A DNA stretch of 64,000 nt from JACCTU01 sp963798985 (lineage in GTDB: Bacteria; Actinomycetota; Thermoleophilia; Gaiellales; Gaiellaceae). The translations under genes were made by a program, and so were the position numbers. Every line of letters begins with the position of its first letter. The first letter of the stretch is position 1. The stretch covers positions 1 to 64,000 of the forward strand of contig CAWCVL010000005.1 in NCBI GenBank assembly GCA_963798985.1, given 5' to 3'. The notes beneath the pieces are model-generated. The model was given only the letters and a program-made list of their open reading frames with translations, was not told where the DNA came from and made no database searches. This document shows positions 16,741-23,837 of the stretch, in pieces.

Positions 16741-18561
16741 GTGGCAGCACCCAACCGATTCGTCGAGCGCCTCGAGAACGGTCCCCCGATCGTCGGCGAC
16801 GGCGGCATGGGCGCGCTCGTCACGAGCGCCGTTCCGCGCCTCCGAACCCCCGAGGAGGCGAACCTCCGCGCGCCGGATGCCGTCGTCTCGCTCCACGTCG
16901 GCTTCATCCAGGCGGGAGCGGAGCTGATCGAGACGAACACGTTCGGTGCGAACCGGCACAAGCTGGCCGGCCACTACCTCGAGGACGAGCTCGAGCAGAT
17001 CATCTCCGCGGGCGTCCGCCTCGCCCGCGAGGCCCGCGAGGTGACCGGGAGCAACGTCTTCATCGGCGGCTCGATCGGCCCGCTGGGCGACGTCGACGAC
17101 TCGCACCCCGAGCAGCGCGCCGGGCTCTTCTCGGAGCAGGCATCGATCCTCGAGGGCCGCGGAGCCGACCTGTTCATGCTCGAGACGTTTTTCGACCTGG
17201 ATGAGCTCGTCGTCGCGGTCGAGGCAGTTCGCTCCGTGTCGAGCCTGCCGATCGTCGCGCTGCTCACCTTCGAGAACGAGGCGGAAACGCTCGCGGGCGT
17301 GACCGCGCGCGACGCTGCCGACAAGCTGCGCGAGCTCGGGGTCAGCGCGCTCGGCGCGAATCACGGCGCCGGTCTCCAGGCAGCGCTCCGCGCGATCGAG
17401 CAGATGGGCGGCGACGACATCCCGCTCGCGGCGCTCCCGAACATCGGCCTCGCGAGCATGGCCGGCGGTCGCGTGATCTACCCGCATGCATCCCCGGAGT
17501 ACTTCGCGGAGTTCGCCGCGCACGCTCGGCGGCTCGGCGCGAAGATCATCGGCGGCTGCTGCGGCACGACGCCGGCGGAGATCGCGGCGATTCGCCGCTC
17601 GGTCGACGAAGCCCGCGAGCCGCGAGCCCCGCTCGTCTTCCGCGAGCGCGAGACGGCGATCCACGTCGAGCAGGCCCCCGCGGAGACCGAGCTCGCGCGG
17701 ATGCTCCGCGAGGGGGAGTGGGTCGTCTCGGTGCAGCTCGACCCGCCGCTCGGAGGCTCGAACGCCGGGATGCTCGAGGTCGCGCAGGCACTGAAGGACA
17801 CGGGTGCCGCTCAGTTCGTGGACATCAACGACAACCCACGCGCCCGCGCGCGGATGAGCGGGATCATGAGCGCAGTCGCGATCGAGCGAACGGTCGGGCT
17901 CGAGACGATCCCGCACCAGACTCCCCGCGACACGACGATCTCGGGGCTGGAGTCGCTCCTGCTCGGCGCGCACGCCGAAGGTGTCCGGAACATCCTCGCG
18001 GTGACCGGCGACCCGCCCGAGGAAGGGGACTATCCCGGCGCCGGAGGGGTTTACCACGTCGAGGCGATCGGGCTCGTCCAGATCATCGAGCGTCTGAACC
18101 GGGGCGAGGACTTCCACGGCCGGGCGATCGACGCACCGACGCACTTCTTCACGGGCGTCGCCGTGAACCCGACCGCCGACGACCTCGAGCTGGAGCTGCA
18201 GCGCTTCGAGCAGAAGCTCGAGGCCGGCGCGAAGTTCGCGATGACGCAGATCCTCTTCGACCTCTCGTACCTCGAGGCGTTCTTCGAGCGGTTCGGCGGT
18301 CCGTCGCCGATTCCGCTCCTCGTCGGGATCTGGCCGCTCCGTTCGCACCAGCTCGCGCAGCGGCTGCACAACGAGGTGCCGGGGATCGTCGTGCCGGACC
18401 ACGTGCAGCAGTCACTGCTCGACGCGGGGCCGAATGCTCCGGAGGTCGGGGCTACGCTCGCGCACGAGCTCGTGGCGCGGTCGAAGGAGCTCGCGGCGGG
18501 GATCTACGTCGTCGCGCCGTTCCGGCAACCGCTCGGCGTGCTCGACTTCCTCCGGAGCTAG
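16741..18561 (+). CDS. Bifunctional homocysteine S-methyltransferase / methylenetetrahydrofolate reductase
   Basis: A 606-residue fusion like Bacillus YitJ. Residues 1 to about 290 form a zinc-dependent homocysteine methyltransferase barrel (VGDGGMGALVTS, ETNTFGANRHKL, ending in GGCCGTTPAEIA with two zinc cysteines). Residues about 320-606 form a MetF-like flavin TIM barrel (VSVQLDPPLGG, LAVTGDPPEEGDYPG, HFFTGVAVNP, AKFAMTQILFD). The usual first zinc cysteine, in GxNC, is replaced by His (LGANHGAG), which is odd. The fusion would make methyl-THF and pass methyl groups towards methionine, consistent with the SAM riboswitch upstream. The GTG start is preceded by AAGGGAG. It overlaps the convergent protease gene by four bases. 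Confidence 0.93.
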   Translation: MAAPNRFVERLENGPPIVGDGGMGALVTSAVPRLRTPEEANLRAPDAVVSLHVGFIQAGAELIETNTFGANRHKLAGHYLEDELEQIISAGVRLAREAREVTGSNVFIGGSIGPLGDVDDSHPEQRAGLFSEQASILEGRGADLFMLETFFDLDELVVAVEAVRSVSSLPIVALLTFENEAETLAGVTARDAADKLRELGVSALGANHGAGLQAALRAIEQMGGDDIPLAALPNIGLASMAGGRVIYPHASPEYFAEFAAHARRLGAKIIGGCCGTTPAEIAAIRRSVDEAREPRAPLVFRERETAIHVEQAPAETELARMLREGEWVVSVQLDPPLGGSNAGMLEVAQALKDTGAAQFVDINDNPRARARMSGIMSAVAIERTVGLETIPHQTPRDTTISGLESLLLGAHAEGVRNILAVTGDPPEEGDYPGAGGVYHVEAIGLVQIIERLNRGEDFHGRAIDAPTHFFTGVAVNPTADDLELELQRFEQKLEAGAKFAMTQILFDLSYLEAFFERFGGPSPIPLLVGIWPLRSHQLAQRLHNEVPGIVVPDHVQQSLLDAGPNAPEVGATLAHELVARSKELAAGIYVVAPFRQPLGVLDFLRS

Positions 18562-19694
18562 CCGGCGCAGTCGCCGGTCGAGACCGGCTCCGCCGATCGC
18601 GCGAGCGCACGGCGCACGATGTCCGCCGGAACGCCGTAACCGACGTCGCCGCCGGGACGCGCCGCGAAGATCGTCGCCTGAACCCGACCTTCCGCGTCGA
18701 CCGCAGGCCCACCCGAATTACCGTGGCGAACCCGCCCGCGAAGACTCGTGATCGTGCGCAGGACGGAGGTCCTTCCGTAGCTGTCGCGCGCGAGCACCGG
18801 CTGCGTCCTGCCGATCCGCCCCGCGACCGCGGTGAACGGCCCGGTCTCAGGGAAACCGAGGATCGCAACGGAAGCACCGGGCTTGGCCTTGGCGAGCGGA
18901 AGCGGCGACGCGTCGAGACCGGGCACGCGCAGCACGGCGACGTCGTTCCTGCTGTCGAAGTACACGAGCTGCGCCCGCAGCCGCGGCACACCGCCGACCG
19001 GCTCGACGGTGGTGTCGTCCTGTCCGGCGACGACGTGCGCGGCGGTCACGACGAGCTCGGGCGCGGCGACCCAGCCGGTACCGGAGACGCCAAGCCCGCA
19101 CGCCGTGCCGAGCACTTTCAAGACCGAGGGTGAGGCCTGCCGGACCGAGGGATCGGCGAGCACGCGAGGATCAGGCGCCGCGACCGGAGCGGACGGTCCG
19201 GTGATCGCGGGGAACGGGTCGACGCGCGCGAGCGCGCGCATCAGCTTCGCCGGCGGGACGACGTCGTTCAGCTGCTGAAGGACAACCGAGCGCTGCACGC
19301 TCTCGCGCAGCCCCGGCCTCCCGGGGAACTGCAGCGCGACGGAGCCGAGCACCCAGACGACCGCGATGCCGGCGGCCGCGCCGAGCACGAGCCCGGCCGC
19401 CGAGTCGAACGCGCGCGCCGGACCGAACTCGACCTTGCGTCGCAGGACGCTCCCGGCAACCGTCCCGAGCGTCTCGAGCAGGACGGCCCCCACGGCTGCG
19501 CCCGCGAGCGCGACGAGCGGCGTGTACGGCGACTCGGCCCCCTCGGCGAGCAGGTGCGGGGCGAGCCGGGCGCCGATCACCGCTCCGACGACGATGCCTG
19601 CGACCGAGAGCGCGCTCGAGATCAGCCCCTTCCGGTACCCGAAGAACGCCGCGAGGGCGACGAACAGCAGCGCGAACCAGTCGACCCGGGTCAC
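18558..19694 (-). CDS. MarP-like membrane-anchored serine protease (CvpA domain plus trypsin fold)
   Basis: A 378-residue protein with four N-terminal hydrophobic helices of the colicin V production (CvpA) type, then a chymotrypsin-fold protease outside the membrane. Catalytic residues are visible: His in TAAHVVAG (about 219), Asp in RNDVAVLRV (about 250) and Ser in GNSGGPAV (about 327). Two cysteines bracket the domain. The architecture matches MarP of Mycobacterium tuberculosis, which protects against acid and oxidative stress by processing peptidoglycan enzymes. Likely role here: an envelope stress protease. Confidence 0.92.
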   Translation of the reverse strand: MTRVDWFALLFVALAAFFGYRKGLISSALSVAGIVVGAVIGARLAPHLLAEGAESPYTPLVALAGAAVGAVLLETLGTVAGSVLRRKVEFGPARAFDSAAGLVLGAAAGIAVVWVLGSVALQFPGRPGLRESVQRSVVLQQLNDVVPPAKLMRALARVDPFPAITGPSAPVAAPDPRVLADPSVRQASPSVLKVLGTACGLGVSGTGWVAAPELVVTAAHVVAGQDDTTVEPVGGVPRLRAQLVYFDSRNDVAVLRVPGLDASPLPLAKAKPGASVAILGFPETGPFTAVAGRIGRTQPVLARDSYGRTSVLRTITSLRGRVRHGNSGGPAVDAEGRVQATIFAARPGGDVGYGVPADIVRRALARSAEPVSTGDCAG

Positions 19695-19731
19695 GATCCC
19701 AGCGTAGCCGGGCCTGCGGAGAGCGACCCGC

Positions 19732-19737
19732 TAGACT
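19732..19737 (+). promoter_or_regulatory. -10 box of the tRNA-Asp gene
   Basis: TAGACT lies 12 bases before the first base of the tRNA, the right distance for a -10 element. Confidence 0.5.
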
Positions 19738-19749
19738 GGGCCGGCTCGC

Positions 19750-19823
<74 letters not shown>

Positions 19824-19827
19824 CCTC

Positions 19828-19872
19828 AGCCGGACAAAGTCGCCCGCTCTGCGGGCTCAACTTTGTCCGGCT
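19828..19872. terminator. Long inverted repeat after tRNA-Asp
   Basis: A 13-bp perfect outer stem (AGCCGGACAAAGT / ACTTTGTCCGGCT) encloses a second 6-bp stem (GCCCGC / GCGGGC) with a TCT loop. It starts five bases after the tRNA and is the first structure inside the proposed island. It is probably a terminator; the extended lollipop form could also be a recombination or binding site. The next 110 bases to the first gene hold nothing else I can name. Confidence 0.55.
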
Positions 19873-19983
19873 TACGTCTTCCGTGACGGCTGCCTGGCAC
19901 GCTCCCTGCGGGCGAAGCCCGCCTCCGCTGCCACCGTCCACCGATGTGGCATTGCAGGATCTGGCCCCCGGGCGTTCCCGGTT

Positions 19984-20688
19984 TCACCGCCCCACTTCCT
20001 CCACGTACCCCCGGATGTGCCGCTCCCAGAGGCCGATCGACTCCTCGGTGAGCCGCACACCGCCTGTACCTCCGTCTTCGTACATCACCGCGGCGTCCTC
20101 CGGGTACGCCTTGGACACCCAACTGGCGAAGGGCTCCCACATCTGAGTCGAGAACTCCTCGATTCCGAAATCCATTCGAGCTTGAGCGATCTCTCCATCA
20201 CGAACGGTGAGATCGAAGGAGACCGCGCTGAAAGGACCTCGTCCAATCTCATCGGACCCGAAGTTGTGGTAATCGGACGTGCAACGAACGCTGGTGCCAG
20301 AGGCCGACCCGCCCAGTTCGTCACAGGAGATGAGCGTCTGCTTGTAGCCCGTGGCTTCGAGCAAGGAGACCAGCTGTCGAAATTCCTGCAGCGTTCCCTC
20401 TACACCCTGTGCCCCCACCGACGTGATCATCAGCGAGATGTCGGCGTCGTCGGCCAGATAGGAGATCGCCTGTTCCGCATCGAAGGCGCCATAGGCCTCG
20501 AGGAAACTCGAGGCGACCTCCGCCGGTGGCTGGCTGGTCACACCGTCGTCGCGGCTCTGGTAGACCACGAAGGCCCCGACAATGAGTAGGGCGACCGCTG
20601 CCGCTCCTACCAAAAGCCCCCGATTGGGCCACGCCGACTTTCGGTCAACCTCGGTTCTGTGCATGTCTTCGCTCAACTGCTGAGACAT
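19984..20688 (-). CDS. Single-span membrane protein with extracytoplasmic NTF2/SnoaL-like domain
   Basis: A 234-residue protein whose ATG at 20688 follows AAAGGGGAC. The first 25 residues are charged and cytoplasmic (MSQQLSEDMHRTEVD), then one membrane helix (GLLVGAAAVALLIVGAFVVY), then a domain of about 180 residues starting EVASSFLEAYGAFDAEQAISYL, which has the look of an NTF2-like cone. Two cysteines (ISCDELGG, VRCTSDY) may form a disulfide. It ends in an acidic/aromatic helix. Its DNA is visibly less GC-rich than the flanking genes, which suggests transfer. A SARP-type site lies 56 bases upstream, so it is a likely regulon member. Function unknown. Confidence 0.75.
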   Translation of the reverse strand: MSQQLSEDMHRTEVDRKSAWPNRGLLVGAAAVALLIVGAFVVYQSRDDGVTSQPPAEVASSFLEAYGAFDAEQAISYLADDADISLMITSVGAQGVEGTLQEFRQLVSLLEATGYKQTLISCDELGGSASGTSVRCTSDYHNFGSDEIGRGPFSAVSFDLTVRDGEIAQARMDFGIEEFSTQMWEPFASWVSKAYPEDAAVMYEDGGTGGVRLTEESIGLWERHIRGYVEEVGR

Positions 20689-20744
20689 CTCGTACGTCCC
20701 CTTTCTGCATCTCGTTCTGTTGAATCCGATGATCGACCCGGTTC

Positions 20745-20762
20745 GTTTCAGGTCCGTTTCAG
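20745..20762 (-). promoter_or_regulatory. SARP-type operator, copy 1
   Basis: On the plus strand GTTTCAG-gtcc-GTTTCAG, perfect heptamer repeats with an 11-bp period, 56 bases before the start of the membrane NTF2-like gene. It lies in a larger conserved cassette (about 20723-20791) that aligns without gaps to 23757-23825 beside the SARP gene. Confidence 0.7.
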
Positions 20763-20817
20763 CCGAGCAACAGCCGTTAGCGTCCCGGCCTTCCGCGCCA
20801 GGAGCCTGCGGAGACGT

Positions 20818-20847
20818 GGAGGAAGGCCCGCGTGCGGGCCTTCCTCC
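20818..20847 (-). terminator. Terminator of the haloperoxidase-like gene
   Basis: A perfect 13-bp stem (GGAGGAAGGCCCG / CGGGCCTTCCTCC) with a 4-base loop lies 17 bases past the stop of the minus-strand gene ending at 20865. It separates that gene from the operator cassette of the next one. Confidence 0.65.
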
Positions 20848-20864
20848 TTCGTGTTTGCGCCGAT

Positions 20865-22154
20865 CTAGTCGTTCGACCGCTTGAAGTGGTGCGCGAGCAC
20901 GTGGTGGGCGGTCTTCTTGCCGATCTCGACGCCGTCCTCGACCGCCGAGCGGAAGTGGATACCGCCCCAGATGCGCGCGTTCGAGACCTCGTACTCCAGA
21001 TCCTGTGCACGCGGGAAGTGACGGTCGCCCAAGCCCGTCAAGCTCGGGACGGTGAAGTCGATTTCCGGCGTGCCGAGGAATCTCGCGACGACGAGCCCTC
21101 CCGCCGGCGTGACGCACGAGTGCGCACTCGGGTACTCGGGGTGATTCGGTGTGGCCGCGAGCAACGTGCTCCAGGTGGGATCGCCGACGGTCGCCTCGTT
21201 ACGGTCCGTGTGACCTGCGCGGATCGCGGTGATCGGCCTCCAGAACGCGTAGTGGTACTTCGCGTCGAAGCACGCGATCAGTGCGTCGGCATAGGTCACC
21301 GAGACCATCGCCATGAACCGCGCCGAGTCGCCGATGTCCAGTTGACGGTCGAGGACGAGCTTCCGGAGCGCGCCACGTGCCTGCTGTACCGGCGGCTCCG
21401 CCCAGAACCGGGCGGCCAGGGTCTGTTCGGGCGTCCGGGCCGTGCTCGTGCTCGAGCCGATCTCCTTGACCTCCTTGTACTCCCGTGCCCACTTCTTGGT
21501 GTCGAGCGCCGGCGGTCCGCCCGGCCTGAACTGGTCGGAGGAGTCGAGGCTGAACGGCTGCATCAGCCCGAGGAAGGGGCCGATCGGAGTTGGTCCGGTC
21601 GGGATCCAAACGCCGGGAATCGGTGGGCTCGGCGGCATATAGGTCACCGGCGCCCGGAAGCCGTCGCCCGAGCGCTGGGCGATGAGCAGCTGAGCGACGC
21701 TCTCGCCGACGCTGATGCCGTTTTTCTTCGCCTCACCCGCTGGAATGGTGGCCAGCGACGTCGCATACGCCGGATCGATGATCGTGGGTGCCTGAGCCGG
21801 CAAGTAGTGAGCGAGTACGCGGTGCGCCGCCGCCGCGACGGCCGCCTCGGGCGAGGCGACGTCGACGTCGACGTCGACCGCGAACGGCTCGTAGCCGCCC
21901 TCGATCGCCATCACCGAGTCGTAGACGGCGATCGCGACGTAGGCGAAGATCACGTGGCCTTCCGCGGGGCTCAGAGCAGCCGCGGTGAAGGCCTGGCTGC
22001 CGATCGCGTCCCACGCCGCGACGTAGGTGTCGGGCGGGCCCGCGGGGTGAGGCTTCGCGGTGCCCGTACCGGCGCCGCCGAGCGCAAGCAAGCCAGCGGC
22101 GAGCAGTGCGAGCACGAGCCCGGCTCTGCTGGTCTTGTATCGGTCGTCCTTCAT
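20865..22154 (-). CDS. Secreted vanadium-dependent haloperoxidase-like protein (PAP2 superfamily)
   Basis: A 429-residue protein with a signal peptide (AGLVLALLAAGLLALGGAG). It has the three-part PAP2/vanadium-haloperoxidase anion site: KYHYAFWRPITAIR (Lys and Arg), PEYPSAHSC (the PSGH motif with Ala for Gly, plus His) and GGIHFRSAVEDG (Arg and the metal-binding His position). Vanadium enzymes of this family oxidise halides with peroxide; others are phosphatases, so halogenating activity is not proven. It would act outside the membrane. An operator of the SARP type lies 54 bases before its ATG and a strong terminator follows. It is well conserved and unbroken. Confidence 0.85.
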   Translation of the reverse strand: MKDDRYKTSRAGLVLALLAAGLLALGGAGTGTAKPHPAGPPDTYVAAWDAIGSQAFTAAALSPAEGHVIFAYVAIAVYDSVMAIEGGYEPFAVDVDVDVASPEAAVAAAAHRVLAHYLPAQAPTIIDPAYATSLATIPAGEAKKNGISVGESVAQLLIAQRSGDGFRAPVTYMPPSPPIPGVWIPTGPTPIGPFLGLMQPFSLDSSDQFRPGGPPALDTKKWAREYKEVKEIGSSTSTARTPEQTLAARFWAEPPVQQARGALRKLVLDRQLDIGDSARFMAMVSVTYADALIACFDAKYHYAFWRPITAIRAGHTDRNEATVGDPTWSTLLAATPNHPEYPSAHSCVTPAGGLVVARFLGTPEIDFTVPSLTGLGDRHFPRAQDLEYEVSNARIWGGIHFRSAVEDGVEIGKKTAHHVLAHHFKRSND

Positions 22155-22208
22155 CGTTCTCCCTTTTCCTCTCTGCTCGTCTGTCGAGTCCGATGATCAA
22201 GCCGGTCC

Positions 22209-22226
22209 GTTTCCAGTCCGTTTCAA
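22209..22226 (-). promoter_or_regulatory. SARP-type operator, copy 2
   Basis: On the plus strand GTTTCCA-gtcc-GTTTCAA, spaced as in the other copies and 54 bases before the haloperoxidase-like start. The nearby CGATGATCA and GGCAACAGCTG blocks are shared with the other copies. Confidence 0.6.
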
Positions 22227-22274
22227 ACCGGCAACAGCTGCTAGAAGGCGCGAGCCTGCTGAGACGCAGCCGGC

Positions 22275-22757
22275 TCATCGACTGGTGAGGAAGCCCTCCA
22301 GCTGCACGAGCCAGGGATGGCCCTGATGGCCACTCCGTCCGCCTCCGGTGATCTTGGCGTACGCGCCCGTCCCGCTCACTACCTTCCAAGTGCCGATGCC
22401 GACACCTGGGGTGAAATCGAAGCCTTTGACCTTTTCGTTCGAGACATTGACGAACTCGTTCCGCTCCCGAATCGACATGGTCCCTCGCTTGCCCTTGAAC
22501 GTGTAGGTGTTCCAACCGATAAAGACGGACTGCCCCTCGCGGATCACAGTGGTGGCCTCTTTGTAGACGCCGCTCACCGTGCCCGAGTCGCGCTTGAGCG
22601 TCCCGGGCTGCAGTGGCGTGAGCACGAACGTGCCGTTCCCCGGGTTCTTCATCGAGATCGCCACCCGCTGCTTCGCTGCCTCAGGGCCGGCCGCCGCAAC
22701 GGATGTCAGCGTGACCGCCACCGCCAACGCGACGAGTACGGCATGTCGAGCTTTCAT
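22275..22757 (-). CDS. Secreted beta-barrel-like protein of unknown function
   Basis: A 160-residue exported protein with ATG at 22757 after GGGAGGGACGTA. The signal peptide begins MKARHAVLVALAVAVTL and ends near AAAGPEAAKQR. The mature part is beta-rich (GNGTFVLTPLQPGTL, GVGIGTWKVVSGTGAYAKI), a pattern like allene-oxide-cyclase or dirigent-like barrels, though I cannot confirm the family. It has no cysteines. Its signal peptide and upstream cassette match those of the unrelated protein ending at 23052, which suggests a duplicated expression-and-export module. An operator lies 54 bases before the start. Confidence 0.7.
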   Translation of the reverse strand: MKARHAVLVALAVAVTLTSVAAAGPEAAKQRVAISMKNPGNGTFVLTPLQPGTLKRDSGTVSGVYKEATTVIREGQSVFIGWNTYTFKGKRGTMSIRERNEFVNVSNEKVKGFDFTPGVGIGTWKVVSGTGAYAKITGGGRSGHQGHPWLVQLEGFLTSR

Positions 22758-22811
22758 TACGTCCCTCCCTTGCTGAGGTTCTAGTGTCGGATGCGATGAT
22801 CGACCCGGCGC

Positions 22812-22829
22812 ATTTCAGGTCTGTTTCAG
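22812..22829 (-). promoter_or_regulatory. SARP-type operator, copy 3
   Basis: On the plus strand ATTTCAG-gtct-GTTTCAG, 54 bases before the start of the secreted barrel-like protein. Flanked by the shared GCGATGATCGAC and CGCAACAGC blocks. Confidence 0.65.
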
Positions 22830-22851
22830 ACCCGCAACAGCCGTCGGCGGA

Positions 22852-23049
22852 CTAGCTCCCGCGGGTGACTCTCCGGTTGGCCTTGATCCAGCCCGCCTTG
22901 GCTCGCTTGACGAGCGGCGTGAGGCGACGCGCCTCGGCCTCGTCCCCTTCGAGTCTGGCCGCGTCGATCTGCCCCTCGAGCGTGAGGTACTTCTGATGCA
23001 GCGCGATTTCCTCTGCCCGTGGCTCATGACCATGGTGGAAGTCGCTCAT
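22852..23049 (-). CDS. 65-residue charged helical protein
   Basis: A small gene with ATG at 23049, two bases after the stop of the preceding secreted-protein gene, so it is very likely co-transcribed with it. The product (starts MSDFHHGHEPRAEEIALHQ) is a single predicted coiled helix, His-rich at the N-terminus and Lys/Arg-rich at the C-terminus, without signal peptide. Function unknown; a cytoplasmic regulator or chaperone for the secreted partner is possible but unsupported. Confidence 0.6.
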   Translation of the reverse strand: MSDFHHGHEPRAEEIALHQKYLTLEGQIDAARLEGDEAEARRLTPLVKRAKAGWIKANRRVTRGS

Positions 23050-23051
23050 GG

Positions 23052-23717
23052 CTAGGCGCAGCAAAAGCGGATCGATTCGACGACCTGCTGGATCTCCTTC
23101 TTGAGGTCCGGGGTGGCATGTTTGTTCGTCATGGCTCCGATGAAGAGACGCGTCTTGTTCACGGTGACGATCCAGACCCGGATCGTGTCGCCCACGCGCG
23201 TCTTCGTCCACAACATGCCGCCGTCCACGGCTCGCCAGGTGAAGAAGAACCCGGGGTTGCAGCCGACGTTCTTGCGAACGGTGACCACCACGTGCTTCGC
23301 GGGCCGTCCGCCCAGTGTGACGTCCGCAGGCCCTTTGACGAGCCTGGTGCCGGGCGCTCTCGCGACTGCGGTCGCGAGCTTGGCCGGCGATGCGCCAGTC
23401 GACGGGGACAGCAGACGGGCACACGGATCGGCGTAGTCGCCGTCCGGGAAGCTCGTCCAATAGATGATCCCCTCTGCGCTTTGTGCCCCCGCGACGTCCT
23501 TGTTGAGCGAGATCGGCCCTGCAGGGAGCTTGTCGGTCGCGATGCTCTTGACTGGGTGGAATGCCCCCGGCGGTCGGGGCGCCACATTGAACGAGAACCG
23601 AACGCCGTTTTCGGTGAACGTGTACCTGCGCTTTGCGGCGTCGGGTCCGGCCGCCGCTACAGCTGTCAGCGTCAGCGCCGTTACGAGCGCGGCGAGCATG
23701 GCGTGTCGTGCTTTCAT
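23052..23717 (-). CDS. Secreted protein of unknown function, first gene of a two-gene unit
   Basis: A 221-residue exported protein. The ATG at 23717 is preceded by GAGGAGGAGCG. The signal peptide begins MKARHAMLAALVTALTL and ends near AAAGPDAAKRR, almost the same as that of the protein starting at 22757, yet the mature domains differ. The mature part carries SIRFCC at its end, CNPGFFFTWRAVDGG in the middle and DYADPCARLL earlier, so disulfides are likely. It resembles lipoprotein or PsbP-like secreted domains but I cannot name a family. Operator copy 4 lies 61 bases upstream, shared with the divergent SARP gene. Confidence 0.7.
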   Translation of the reverse strand: MKARHAMLAALVTALTLTAVAAAGPDAAKRRYTFTENGVRFSFNVAPRPPGAFHPVKSIATDKLPAGPISLNKDVAGAQSAEGIIYWTSFPDGDYADPCARLLSPSTGASPAKLATAVARAPGTRLVKGPADVTLGGRPAKHVVVTVRKNVGCNPGFFFTWRAVDGGMLWTKTRVGDTIRVWIVTVNKTRLFIGAMTNKHATPDLKKEIQQVVESIRFCCA

Positions 23718-23778
23718 TTTCGCTCCTCCTCGAGACTCGATCTGATCGCTTTGTCGAACCCGATGATCGAGCAGGCCT

Positions 23779-23796
23779 GTTTCAGGTCCGTTTCTG
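23779..23796. promoter_or_regulatory. SARP-type operator, copy 4, in the divergent SARP promoter region
   Basis: On the plus strand GTTTCAG-gtcc-GTTTCTG. It faces the secreted-protein gene to the left and the SARP gene to the right. On the right side, 17 bases after the repeat, TAGCGT (23814-23819) is a good -10 box 18 bases before the SARP start, so the regulator probably controls itself. The surrounding 68 bases align without gaps to copy 1. Confidence 0.7.
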
Positions 23797-23837
23797 GCGA
23801 GCAACAGCTGTTAGCGTCCCGGCCATAGGGAGGCACG

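Noticed and set aside
16315..18402. 695-codon minus-strand open frame
   Set aside because: Antisense shadow of the methyltransferase-MTHFR fusion, whose codon pattern and motifs are clear.
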